Shown here one piece after another: positions 8,812 through 17,514 of a stretch of 64,000 nucleotides of DNA. The first letter of the stretch is position 1. Every line of letters starts with the position of its first letter. The stretch spans positions 377,122 to 441,121 of the forward strand of contig NZ_LMUK01000043.1 of NCBI RefSeq assembly GCF_009766005.1. Reading direction: 5' to 3'. The DNA is from Bradyrhizobium sp. S69 (GTDB taxonomy: Bacteria; Pseudomonadota; Alphaproteobacteria; Rhizobiales; Xanthobacteraceae). A program made the translations under genes and the position numbers. The notes beneath the pieces were generated by a model. The model saw only the letters and a program-made list of their open reading frames with translations, made no database searches and was not told the DNA's origin.

Positions 8812-9716
8812 TTGGCACCGTTCACGAAGAGTCGGACAGAATAGAGCGAGGTGGTGGCGCAGATGAACAGGCGGTCGCGCTTCGGGCCGCCGAAGCAGAC
8901 ATTGGCGACGACCTCGGGGATCAGGATCTTGCCGATCAGCGTGCCATCGGGATCATAGACGTGCACGCCGTCGGCGGCCGAGGTCCAGATCCGCCCCTCG
9001 GTATCGAATCTGAAGCCGTCGAAAAGGCCTTTGGTGCTGTCGGCAAAGACACGGCCGCCGGACAGTCGCCCCGAAGGTTCGACGTTGAAGACGCGCATAT
9101 GGGCCGGATGTTGCGCACCGTGGGTGCGGCCGGTATCGACAACATACAGCAGGCTCTCGTCGAGCGAGAAGGCCAGACCGTTGGGCTTTACAAAATCATC
9201 GCAGACCACGCTGATCTCCGCCGAATGGGGATCGATGCGGTAGACGTGGGAGGCGCCGATCTCGCTATCTGCCTTGTTGCCCTCATAATCGGAATCGATG
9301 CCATAGGTGGGATCGGTAAACCAGATTGATCCATCGGATTTCACGACGACGTCGTTGGGACTGTTGAGCCGCTTACCTCGATAATTGTCGGCCAGCACCG
9401 TGATCGTGCCGTCGTGCTCGGTCCGGGTGACGCGGCGCGTGCCGTGCTCGCAGGTCACCAGCCGGCCTTGCCGATCCACGGTATTGCCGTTGGAATTGTT
9501 CGAGGGATTGCGGAACACGCTGACCACGCCGTTGGTCTCGTCAAAGCGCAGCATGCGATTATTGGGAATATCGGACCACACCAGATAGCGCCCGGCCGGA
9601 AAATAAGCCGGCCCTTCCGCCCAGTCGCATTTGTCGAACAGCTTGTGGATCGTCGCCGTTGTGCAGGGCAACCTCGCAAAACGCTCGTCCAATATCTCGA
9701 AGTCAGATGCCGACAA
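8802..9716 (-). CDS. SMP-30/gluconolactonase family protein
   Basis: A 304-residue six-bladed beta-propeller of the SMP-30/gluconolactonase/LRE family. Family metal-site residues can be placed: Glu in CDWAEGPAYF, Asn in LNSPNDVVV, Asn in VKPNGLAF and Asp in KGLFDGFRFD. These enzymes hydrolyse sugar lactones. There is no signal peptide, so a cytoplasmic location is likely. It sits upstream of the sugar ABC operon on the same strand, which fits a shared carbohydrate pathway, though the 240-bp gap argues for separate transcription. Confidence 0.85.
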   Translation of the reverse strand: MSASDFEILDERFARLPCTTATIHKLFDKCDWAEGPAYFPAGRYLVWSDIPNNRMLRFDETNGVVSVFRNPSNNSNGNTVDRQGRLVTCEHGTRRVTRTEHDGTITVLADNYRGKRLNSPNDVVVKSDGSIWFTDPTYGIDSDYEGNKADSEIGASHVYRIDPHSAEISVVCDDFVKPNGLAFSLDESLLYVVDTGRTHGAQHPAHMRVFNVEPSGRLSGGRVFADSTKGLFDGFRFDTEGRIWTSAADGVHVYDPDGTLIGKILIPEVVANVCFGGPKRDRLFICATTSLYSVRLFVNGAKTF

Positions 9717-10091
9717 TGTGTTTCCTCCCGAAGGTCAAGGCTCGTTTTTGGCGTGGCAACGCAGCCTGCCACGCTGACTGTTTCGCATGCGATCTCGATT
9801 TCTCGAATGATCGTTTGCGATCAAGTTCCACGAGCTTGGATGTCGGATTGTTGCTGCAGCCGCCGGCCGCCGTCAACCTTCGTAGCCTTTGAGGCCATAC
9901 AAGGAAACATGTGGCTGCCGCATGGCCGCCTACCGCGCAGTGCGGTCAAGGTTCCGAGCGGGCCACGCCCATGTCATTCCGCTTCTATTCGTTCGCAGTT
10001 GCGAAGACAGCTGACGGCGCACACTGAACGTTGCCCGGCCTGCCGCGATCACGAGCGCCGCCGGGCCGAACTCAACCGAGCCGTCCCCGTC
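9717..10091. other. Intergenic region with one inverted repeat
   Basis: This 375-bp gap lies between the start of the lactonase gene and the end of the SDR gene. It holds a clean dyad GCGTGGCA-N8-TGCCACGC at 9751-9774, 35 bp upstream of the lactonase start codon, which could be an operator. It has no U-tract on either strand, so it is not a typical terminator. I see no convincing gene in the rest. Confidence 0.5.
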
Positions 10092-10820
10092 TTAGGCGCC
10101 CTGCACGATGTGGTGGCCGGCAGCCTGCCCGCCGTCGACGTGAAGGATCTCCCCGGTAACAAACTCCGCGCCGTCCAGGTAGAGTATCGCTTCCACGATG
10201 TCGGAGATATCTCCCATCCGACCCATTGGATGCAGCGCCGCCAACGCCTGATATGCTTCCGCGGGATGCATCGGCGTCTTGACGATTCCGGGCGACACCG
10301 AATTGACGCGAATGCCGGTCTTCGCATACTCGATGGCCAGCGATCGCGTTGCAGCCGCTATCGCTCCCTTTGTGAGAGAGGCCAATACGGACGGGACACT
10401 GCTCATCGGCTGGTCGACAAGGCTCGTTGTGATCGAGACGACGTGCCCGCGTCCCTGCTTGCCCATCACTTCCAGGGCCCGCTGAGTCATGTGGAAAAAG
10501 CCTGTCACGTTTGTCGCGATGTAGAGCGCATAGTCTTCCGGCGAATAGAGCGTGAATGGCTTCGCCATGAAGATACCGGCGTTGTTGACCAGCGTGTCGA
10601 CACGGCCGAACTTCTCGATCGCCGTTTTGAACACCCTCTCGGCCGTGTCGGCGGCACCGATGTCGCCCTGGACGGTCACGACATCCTTGTCAGCGGCCGG
10701 CTTGATCGACCGCGATGTCGCAACGACCCGGTAATTGCGATCCCTGAACGCCTGGAGAATACCCGCACCGATCCCCTGAGATGCTCCGGTGATGACGACG
10801 ACTTTCTGCTCTGTGCTCAT
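10092..10820 (-). CDS. SDR-family protein lacking the catalytic tyrosine
   Basis: A 242-residue short-chain dehydrogenase/reductase fold protein. The cofactor motif TGASQGIG (residues 11-18), NNAG and the C-terminal DGGQ are normal. The active-site segment reads SVLASLTKG: the lysine is present but alanine occupies the position of the tyrosine in YxxxK. The codons are unambiguous (GCC at the Tyr position). Start ATG 10820 has AGGGGTG upstream. It is the last gene after two flavoproteins, 33 bp downstream. It may be catalytically altered or a binding protein; I recall other SDRs with the same LASLTKG segment. Confidence 0.85.
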   Translation of the reverse strand: MSTEQKVVVITGASQGIGAGILQAFRDRNYRVVATSRSIKPAADKDVVTVQGDIGAADTAERVFKTAIEKFGRVDTLVNNAGIFMAKPFTLYSPEDYALYIATNVTGFFHMTQRALEVMGKQGRGHVVSITTSLVDQPMSSVPSVLASLTKGAIAAATRSLAIEYAKTGIRVNSVSPGIVKTPMHPAEAYQALAALHPMGRMGDISDIVEAILYLDGAEFVTGEILHVDGGQAAGHHIVQGA

Positions 10821-10853
10821 GATTCACCCCTTTCAACGATGCTTCGCATTTGC

Positions 10854-12104
10854 TCAGACTTCCGCCTCGCCGCCAGTCATCAGCGGATCGTACGCCGGTT
10901 GTTTCAGGATCGCGTGGAGTTGCCGACGCCGGACACCGATGTTGCCGCCGCCAAACAGCGGAAGCGCCAGCGCATCCTGCAGCAGACGCCCCAACGGCAG
11001 AGCATGATCGTAGCTCTCTATTCCGACGACCCGCATCAGATCCGTCAGCACCCGCACGGCCGTTTCCGAACCATAAATTTTCGCCTCGATCGCCAGTTCC
11101 TGCGCAGCGGGCGATTGCACATCCACCGCCTGGCATGCCCGCCAGCTCAAGCAACGTGTCGCTTCGATCGCCATCTTGGCGTCCGCCAACGCGTATCCGA
11201 CGGCTTGATGCTCAATGATGGGGTGAACGCCGCCTCGCCTTTCGGTGCGCGCGAAGCCGAGCGTGAACTCGAACGCCGCCCGCATCAGCGCCACGGCGAA
11301 GATTCCGACCAGGGCTGCCGCGCCGGTGAAGCAGGCCGCCGTCAGCGCAAGACCGCCGCCGAGGCTGCCCAAGACATTGTCTGCGGCTACGCTGACACTC
11401 CTAAGATTGAACACCGGCAACAGGTGGGCACGGTGCCCCGCTGACTCGATCGCACGCTCGAAGATCAGCCCCGACGCCGGGCGCTCCACGATCATCACCG
11501 AGATACCCCGTTCGGCAGGCGCATCAGAATCGGTTCGGCACAGTACCGTTAGAAGGTCGGCCCCCTTGCGATCCCAACCGGTGGCCGAAGAAACCCAGCT
11601 TTTTCGACCTTCGATGATCCATTCGTCGCCCCGAAGTGCCGCCATGGTACGAACGCCTTCGCCTGGCGGAGGCGAGCCAGCATTGGCGCTGCCGCCAGGC
11701 TCGGTGGCGCAAAACCCCGCCAACGGCGCTCCAGCCTCTTTGAGGAACTGCGGCAGCAACCGGCTCTTCTGCTTCTGCGAACCGCCGATCAGGAGCGGCA
11801 ACAATCCAAGGAGCGTTCCAATCAAAGTCAGGGTAATGCTGGCATTCACCGCGTAGAGCTCCTCGACCATGATCGCCGTATCGATCAGACCGGAGCTCTC
11901 TCCCCCGGCCGAGAGAGGAATGCATTTGCGAAGAAAACCGGCTGCTATCATGGCTTCGTAAGCAGGTTTGGTCGCGGCGAACCGTTGCTCCGCGGTCGGC
12001 AGCTTCTCGGCCCCCAAAGCCGAAGCAAGCACTTCCCTGGCGAACTGGCGGGAATGAAGCTGCAGTTCGCGTTGGCGCACGGTAAGTCGAAAATCAACGG
12101 CCAC
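10854..12104 (-). CDS. Acyl-CoA dehydrogenase-like flavoprotein, second copy
   Basis: A 416-residue protein with the acyl-CoA dehydrogenase N, middle and C domains. The FAD region has FCATEPGGSAN and GRKSWVSSATGW. At the C-terminal position where medium-chain dehydrogenases have YEGT with the catalytic Glu, this copy has LPLFGGGN, so no base is present there. It starts with GTG at 12104, which shares one base with the stop of the first copy (TAGTG), so the two are translationally coupled. The paralog upstream is similar along its whole length. The substrate is unknown; a heteromeric complex of the two copies is possible. Confidence 0.85.
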   Translation of the reverse strand: MAVDFRLTVRQRELQLHSRQFAREVLASALGAEKLPTAEQRFAATKPAYEAMIAAGFLRKCIPLSAGGESSGLIDTAIMVEELYAVNASITLTLIGTLLGLLPLLIGGSQKQKSRLLPQFLKEAGAPLAGFCATEPGGSANAGSPPPGEGVRTMAALRGDEWIIEGRKSWVSSATGWDRKGADLLTVLCRTDSDAPAERGISVMIVERPASGLIFERAIESAGHRAHLLPVFNLRSVSVAADNVLGSLGGGLALTAACFTGAAALVGIFAVALMRAAFEFTLGFARTERRGGVHPIIEHQAVGYALADAKMAIEATRCLSWRACQAVDVQSPAAQELAIEAKIYGSETAVRVLTDLMRVVGIESYDHALPLGRLLQDALALPLFGGGNIGVRRRQLHAILKQPAYDPLMTGGEAEV

Positions 12105-13363
12105 TACGCCGCTCCGCTCGCGGCAAGCGGATCATAATCGCTTCGCTTGAACAGCGTATGCAACTGGCGCCGCCTGATACCCATATTGCCGCCGTCGAAG
12201 ATCGGCAGCGCGAGTGCATCCTGCAGCAGACCAGCGAACGGAGCCGCATGATCATAGCTGTCGATGCCGACCACGCGCATGAGATCGGTGATCACACGCA
12301 CCGCAGCTTCGGAACCGAAAATCTTTGCCTGAACCGCGAGTTCCTCGGCCGACGGCGACTGGGTGTCGAGCGCATGGCAGGCGCGCCAGCTGAGATAGCG
12401 CGCCGCTTCGATCGTGGTCTTCGCATCGGCCAAGGCGTATCCGACCGCCTGGTGCTCGATGATCGGGTGAACGCCGCCACGCTTTTCCGTACGCGCAAAA
12501 TGCAGCGCGGATTCGAACGCGGCGCGCATCAACGCGACGCCGAAGATACCCACGAGTGCCGCGGTGCCCGTGAATGCCCCAGCCGTCAGCGCGAGCCCTG
12601 ACCCCTCCTGCCCGAGCAGATTGTGGTGGGGTGTCGCGACGTTCTGGAAGCTGAATTCCGGTACGAGATGCGCCCGATGACCGAGCGTGTCGATCGCCCG
12701 CTCGAATACAAGGCCCGATACCGGTCCTTCAACCGCAATGATGGAGATCGCGGCGTCGGGTGCTGCCACCGGATCGGTTCGGCACACCACGCAGAGAAGG
12801 TTAGCGCCTTCGCGATTCCAGCCCGTGGCCGACGACACCCATTTCTTGCGGCCGTTTATGATCCAGTCGTCGCCTTCTCGCCTCGCCGTGGTACGAACGC
12901 CCTCGCCCGGGGCAGGCGATGCCGCATTGGCGCTTCCTCCAGGTTCGCTGAAGCAGAAGCCGGCGAGCGGCGCGCCGCTTGTCTTGAGAAACGGTCCGAG
13001 CAGCCGCATACACTGGTCTGGCGTGCCGCCGAGCAGAAGCGGCAACAGGCCGAGCACGGTGCCCAGCATCGTCAGCGTCACACTCGCGTTCACGCTGTAA
13101 AATTCTTCCGCGAGGATCGCCATGTCTATCATGCCGGCATTCTCGCCACCGGCCGGCGCCGGGATGCATTTGCGCAAATAGCCGGCCGCCACCATCGCCT
13201 CGTAGATCGGCTTGGTCGCTAGAAAGCGCTGTTCCGGCGTTGGCAACGACTCGGCCGCCTTGGCCCCGCTGAGCACCTCCTTGGCAAATTTGCGGGAGGT
13301 AAGCTGCAGATCGCGCTGTTGCGCCGTGAGCGTAAAATCAATCACGATTGAAAGCTTCCTCAT
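12104..13363 (-). CDS. Acyl-CoA dehydrogenase-like flavoprotein, first copy
   Basis: A 419-residue paralog of its downstream neighbour, with FCFSEPGGSAN and GRKKWVSSATGW in the FAD region. The catalytic-base position reads LPIFDGGN, so Asp replaces the Glu of acyl-CoA dehydrogenases. Asp at this position is also what nitroalkane oxidase uses, but similarity at one residue does not identify the reaction. Two starts are possible: ATG 13363, or GTG 13345, which has AGGAAG at a good spacing and gives an N-terminus that matches the paralog. First enzyme gene after the AraC regulator on the same strand. Confidence 0.85.
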   Translation of the reverse strand: MRKLSIVIDFTLTAQQRDLQLTSRKFAKEVLSGAKAAESLPTPEQRFLATKPIYEAMVAAGYLRKCIPAPAGGENAGMIDMAILAEEFYSVNASVTLTMLGTVLGLLPLLLGGTPDQCMRLLGPFLKTSGAPLAGFCFSEPGGSANAASPAPGEGVRTTARREGDDWIINGRKKWVSSATGWNREGANLLCVVCRTDPVAAPDAAISIIAVEGPVSGLVFERAIDTLGHRAHLVPEFSFQNVATPHHNLLGQEGSGLALTAGAFTGTAALVGIFGVALMRAAFESALHFARTEKRGGVHPIIEHQAVGYALADAKTTIEAARYLSWRACHALDTQSPSAEELAVQAKIFGSEAAVRVITDLMRVVGIDSYDHAAPFAGLLQDALALPIFDGGNMGIRRRQLHTLFKRSDYDPLAASGAA

Positions 13364-13448
13364 CTTCGGCGGCGTCCGGCCGCGTTCAGCTGAGGACTAA
13401 CTTGCTCATGAGAGAAAGTCTTGGACGGTGGTGAACCGATTTCTTAGC

Positions 13449-14399
13449 CTACCGTGTACTATCGGCCGGGCTCATCGAACGTCGAAATTCCCGCGGCGCC
13501 AGGCCGCTGCTGCGCTTGAACAGCCTGTTGAAATACGAAATGTCCCGGAAACCGGCGTTAAATGCGATCTCCGCGATGGTCGCGTGGCGATGCGCGTGAT
13601 CCAGCAAATTCCGGGTACAAACCAGGATACGCCGTCCGTTGATGTGTTCTCCGACCGAGCGCCCCGTCGTTGAGAACAGCTTATGCACGTATCGTTGCGA
13701 GCAGTGGAACTTGAGCGCCAGCCCGACCGCACTCAGCTCGGGGTCCTCCGCATGGCGATCGATATGGTCGAGCATCATCGACAGCATGACGGACAGACCC
13801 GCCCGCTCCGGCGGTCGTTCTTCCAAAATGCCGGGCGCATGCGATATCAGGTCAACGACATGTTGAGCGCCGAAGGTCGAGATTCCCGAGTTTTGCTCCG
13901 AACGAAGACAAAGCTCCGCATGTCCCGCCAGAGTCCGGGACAACGCGCGGCCGGCCTCGGTCGCGGAGAGCCTGAACCGCGGCCGCTCTGCCAGAGTTTT
14001 TGGCAATAGCTGTCGCGGCACCGCAAAGCAAAACAAGCTGAAATTCCTGCAATTCGCGATTTCGAAAGGCTCGGTGGTGTCGACGACGGCAAGGTCTCCG
14101 GGGCCGCAGACCTGCACATGGCCGCGCTGGGTATAGCGACCAACACCATCGAGTTGGAGATTGACAAAGTAGACATCACCGATGCTTCGCGCGATGTGCG
14201 AACGCAACCGCATCACCACGTGCTTTGTCGCCTCGACGTGGGAAATCTGGATCGACGCGACGTCGGCTCGCGAGATCATCCCGTGGAAGGGCTGCTCGGC
14301 GATTTTCCGCGGTTCGAGCTGAACGAAAGCGTCGGCTAAATCCTCCGCCCAACTTCCGAAGGGCCGATCCGCCTCAATCGCCTTTGTCGACCATTGCAT
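13449..14399 (-). CDS. AraC/XylS-family transcriptional regulator
   Basis: A 316-residue regulator with an N-terminal AraC-binding-like domain (about residues 30-190, sharing the SHVEATKHVVMR and GDLAVVDTTEPFE pattern of XylS-type proteins) and a C-terminal double helix-turn-helix (about 215-310), with the second helix region IAEIAFNAGFRDISYFNRLFK. ATG 14399 has AGGTGG upstream. It lies 85 bp upstream of the tandem flavoprotein genes in the same direction and is the likely activator of that cluster. The inducer is probably a small organic or aromatic compound. Confidence 0.88.
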   Translation of the reverse strand: MQWSTKAIEADRPFGSWAEDLADAFVQLEPRKIAEQPFHGMISRADVASIQISHVEATKHVVMRLRSHIARSIGDVYFVNLQLDGVGRYTQRGHVQVCGPGDLAVVDTTEPFEIANCRNFSLFCFAVPRQLLPKTLAERPRFRLSATEAGRALSRTLAGHAELCLRSEQNSGISTFGAQHVVDLISHAPGILEERPPERAGLSVMLSMMLDHIDRHAEDPELSAVGLALKFHCSQRYVHKLFSTTGRSVGEHINGRRILVCTRNLLDHAHRHATIAEIAFNAGFRDISYFNRLFKRSSGLAPREFRRSMSPADSTR

Positions 14400-14559
14400 A
14401 GGACCACCTAAAATTCACGGCTGCAAATTTCATGGCTTGGCCTTTCGCTGGAGAATACATCAGGGAGCGACAAGGTCAAATCCGGTACCGCGCCCGGGGG
14501 CCGTCGGAATCGAACCTCCCAACGGCGGAGCAAAATCCGCTGCCAGCCTGCAGCCATCG

Positions 14560-15116
14560 CTAATCAGATTGCAGAAAGCACAAGACGGCGCGCAGGAATC
14601 GCTTTGGCTGCTCGATGTTCAGGATGTGGACACCAGGAAGCAGCGTAAGGGCGGCGCGCGGGATTGTTGCAGCGATGGCTTCGCTGTGACTGGCTCGCGT
14701 CACGGTATCGTCTTCGCCGCCGATGACCAGCGTCGGCGCCGTGATGAGCGAGATCGTCCGGCGAAGATCCGTGTCACGCAGGGCGGCATAGCATCCCGCC
14801 AGTCCCTTCGGGGGAGTAGTCAGCACCATGGCGCGAAACGCATCGACGATCTGGTTTGGTCCAGCCAGCATCGAGGCGGGAAACCAGTTGTGCATGACCC
14901 GTCTGCGATGGCCGTCATGTCCTTGGCGGCCAGGACCGTGCGGATCTGCTCATCGAAGGGCAGTTCCGAGGCGAGATAGGACGAGGTGTTGGAAAGAATG
15001 AGGCGCTCGAAGCGGTCAGGCGCATAGATGCCCAGCCACTGGCCTACGAATCCGCCCAACGACAGGCCGAGGAAATGGGCCCGGTCGATTTGAAGGAAGT
15101 CGAACAACTCGATCAC
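14560..15116 (-). pseudogene. Frameshifted, 5'-truncated alpha/beta hydrolase (3-oxoadipate enol-lactonase-like)
   Basis: Two reading frames together make the C-terminal three quarters of an alpha/beta hydrolase. The upstream part (15116-14900) has the nucleophile elbow LGLSLGGFVGQ; the downstream part has the acid strand PTLVIGGEDDTVT and the histidine in LPGVHILNIEQP. They join at a run of three C (14898-14900): one extra base there would restore MTAIADG-VMHNWFPASML. The oxyanion-hole and N-terminal region expected upstream of 15116 is missing. The motif set resembles PcaD. It lies next to the flavoprotein cluster and may once have belonged to it. Confidence 0.75.
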
Positions 15117-15223
15117 ACGGTTGCGGAGGCGTTGTGGCTACAGCTCAGACCAAGCGTCGCAACGCCCGCCGACCCACCTGCCGGAATGAGATTCCCAGAG
15201 TGAGCTTAAGTGCTTGAAGGGCT

Positions 15224-15299
15224 TGGTGGGCGCACCAGGGCTCGAACCTGGGACCCGATGATTAAGAGTCATCTGCTCTACCAACTGAGCTATGCGCCC
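15224..15299 (-). tRNA. tRNA-Lys(CTT)
   Basis: The minus strand reads GGGCGCATAGCTCAGTTGGT at the 5' end, has a seven-base anticodon loop CTCTTAA with anticodon CTT, a T arm with GGTTCGAGCC, and an acceptor stem GGGCGCA/TGCGCCC. The 3' CCA is encoded in the genome (complement of 15224-15226). All four stems pair. A plus-strand reading frame that crosses it is spurious. Confidence 0.97.
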
Positions 15300-15410
15300 G
15301 GAACTGGCCGGGAAAGCCTTCGCAAGAGGGCGTCGTTTAGCAAAGCGATTCCCCGATGTCCAGCAAACCGACGGAGTTTTCCCGGCCCTGACGGGGATCC
15401 GTCGATCGCC

Positions 15411-15438
15411 AAAAAGCCGCCGGATTCCGGCGGCTTTT
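15411..15438 (-). terminator. Rho-independent terminator after the LTXXQ gene
   Basis: AAAAGCCGCCGGATTCCGGCGGCTTTT forms a GC-rich stem of 9-10 bp flanked by A and T runs. In minus-strand transcripts the stem is followed by a U run, which suits the LTXXQ gene ending at 15471. It separates that gene from the tRNA downstream. Confidence 0.85.
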
Positions 15439-15470
15439 CAGGGGTTTGGGAAGTGAGCCCGGCCGTGTCG

Positions 15471-16067
15471 TCAAAGCCGCTCGGGGCCGCCCCGGTTGCC
15501 ATGGTCCCGGCCTTGATCCTTGCCCTGGTCCCGGCCTTGGCCGCCATCCCGGTCATAGCCGCGGTCCCGCTCCCCGCCGTCGCGATCCCGCTCGAATTCA
15601 CGGTGCCGCCAGCCCTCGCCGTCGGCCCGATGTTCCATATGGGTCAGGACCTTGAGGCGGCGCTTCTGGCCCTCGTCCAGCGTCTTGTAGAGCGGGTCGG
15701 CCGCGTCCGCGATCTTCTTCAGCGCAGCACCCGAGGCCGTCATATTGTCGGCGCGCTCGCGCAGGCGCGCCACCGGATCGTCCGCCTTTTGCGCATCATC
15801 CGGCTTGGCCGTCATACGGGCATTGGCGCGATCGATCCGCTGTTTGGCGAAATCCCGCACCGCGGCCTCGAGCGGCGGCCACAGCTTTTCCTGGTCCGGC
15901 GTGAGCTTGAGGCCGGCATGCACGGCAGCGATGCGGGCATCGGCAAAAGCCGCCCTGTCCTCGGGGTTCATGCGCATATGCTCGAACCACGGACGGTGCT
16001 GGGCATAGACCACGGTGGTACCGGCGATCGCGAGTGCGGCAACGCCGGCGAGCAGAACTTTCTTCAT
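15471..16067 (-). CDS. LTXXQ/Spy-like periplasmic protein
   Basis: A 198-residue exported protein with a signal peptide (MKKVLLAGVAALAIAGTTVV, cleavage near VYA) and the LTPDQEKLW form of the LTXXQ repeat; a second, looser copy (LYKTLDEGQKRRLK) follows near residue 140. The C-terminal 45 residues are a low-complexity tail of Asp, Arg, Gly, Gln and Lys. CpxP/Spy-family proteins are envelope-stress chaperones; that function is inferred from the family only. ATG 16067 has a very strong AAAGGAGG upstream. Confidence 0.8.
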   Translation of the reverse strand: MKKVLLAGVAALAIAGTTVVYAQHRPWFEHMRMNPEDRAAFADARIAAVHAGLKLTPDQEKLWPPLEAAVRDFAKQRIDRANARMTAKPDDAQKADDPVARLRERADNMTASGAALKKIADAADPLYKTLDEGQKRRLKVLTHMEHRADGEGWRHREFERDRDGGERDRGYDRDGGQGRDQGKDQGRDHGNRGGPERL

Positions 16068-16230
16068 ACGAACCTCCTTTGCAAGGTGGATCAAGGATGA
16101 GCGTCCTTTCGCGTCCGATCAACTTACAGTTTGGAAAGAGTAGTCCGTCTTGCCAAGATGTAATCAAGGCTTTTAGAGATTATCCATGCTCCAGGCGAAA
16201 CTGAACACTCATTAATCTATTCCAAATATT

Positions 16231-17514
16231 TCAGATCATGCCGAGCAGCCGCGGCAGCCACAACGAAATCTCGGGAATATAGGTGATCAGCCCGAGGAAA
16301 ATCAGCATCGCGCACAGCCACGGCAGCACCGCGACCGTGATCTCGCTGATGCCCATCTTGGCTATGCCGCTGGTGATATAGAGGTTAAGCCCGACAGGCG
16401 GATGACACAATCCGACTTCGGTGTTCACGATCATCAGCACGCCGAGATGCACCGGATTGACGCCGAGCTTGGTGGCGAGCGGATACAGGATCGGCGCCAT
16501 GATCAAAAGGATCGACGACGGATCCATGACATTGCCGGCGGCGAGCAGAATGAGGTTCACCACCAGCAGGAAGGTCCAGACGCCGAGATTCTTGTCGATG
16601 ATCCACGCTGCCATCTCCTGCGGGATCTGCTCATGGGTCATCAGGAACGAGAACAGCACCGCATTGGTGATGATGTAGAGCAGCATCGAACTCATCGACG
16701 CGGCCTGCAGCAGAACCTTCGGCACCTCGCTGAGCTTGAGTTCCTTGTAGACGAACACGGTGATGAAGAAGGCGTAGACCGCGGCGACCGCGGCGGCCTC
16801 GGTCGGCGTGAAAACGCCGCCATAGATGCCGCCGAGCACGATCGCGATCAGCGCCAGGCCCCAGAAACTCTCGCGGAACGCCAGGACCTGCTGGCTGAAG
16901 GTCGCCTTCACCATGCGTGGGTAATTGTTGCGCTTGGCGATGAACCAGGTGACCGCCGCCAGCATCAGCGCCAGCAGGATGCCGGGAACGATGCCGGCCA
17001 TGAACAGCGCACCGATTGAGGTGTTGGTGGAGACGCCATACAGCACCAGGATGATCGACGGCGGCACCAGGATGCCGAGCGCGCCCGAGGTCGAGATCAC
17101 GCCGACGCCGAACCGCTTCGGATAACCGTGCTCGACCATCGCCGGCATCATGATCGAGCCGATCGCTACCACGGTCGCGACGCTCGATCCGGAGATCGCG
17201 GCGAACATCGCGCAGGCCGCCACGCCGGCAAGGCCAAGCCCGCCGTTGAGATGGCCGACCACCGAGGTCGTGAACGCGATCATGCGCCGCGCGACCCCGC
17301 CGCGGGTCAGGAAGGTGCCGGCCAGGATAAAGAACGGGATCGCCATGATGCCGAAATTGTCGAGGCCGGAAAACAGCTTCAGGCCGACGCTTTCGATCGG
17401 CACCTCGGTCATGGTGAACAGGAAGGTCAGCACCGTGAGGCCGAGCGAAATCGAGATCGGCATGCCCGTCAGCATCAGGGCAAACAGCAGTCCGAAAATA
17501 ATGGCCGCGCTCAT
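16231..17514 (-). CDS. dctM: TRAP transporter large permease (DctM type)
   Basis: A 427-residue protein with about twelve membrane segments and DctM landmarks such as FFILAGTFLTRGG, ISGSSVATVVAIG and GILVPPSIILVLYG. It forms the Na+-coupled transport channel of a tripartite ATP-independent periplasmic importer. Its ATG at 17514 overlaps the stop of the small-permease gene (TGATG), so translation is coupled. The order dctP-dctQ-dctM is standard. Substrate probably a C4 or aromatic carboxylate. Confidence 0.93.
   Translation of the reverse strand: MSAAIIFGLLFALMLTGMPISISLGLTVLTFLFTMTEVPIESVGLKLFSGLDNFGIMAIPFFILAGTFLTRGGVARRMIAFTTSVVGHLNGGLGLAGVAACAMFAAISGSSVATVVAIGSIMMPAMVEHGYPKRFGVGVISTSGALGILVPPSIILVLYGVSTNTSIGALFMAGIVPGILLALMLAAVTWFIAKRNNYPRMVKATFSQQVLAFRESFWGLALIAIVLGGIYGGVFTPTEAAAVAAVYAFFITVFVYKELKLSEVPKVLLQAASMSSMLLYIITNAVLFSFLMTHEQIPQEMAAWIIDKNLGVWTFLLVVNLILLAAGNVMDPSSILLIMAPILYPLATKLGVNPVHLGVLMIVNTEVGLCHPPVGLNLYITSGIAKMGISEITVAVLPWLCAMLIFLGLITYIPEISLWLPRLLGMI

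Noticed and set aside
15210..16100. A 296-codon plus-strand open frame over the tRNA and the LTXXQ gene
   Set aside because: It reads through a structurally perfect tRNA-Lys and antisense to a gene with signal peptide and strong ribosome site; its N-terminus is the tRNA translated.
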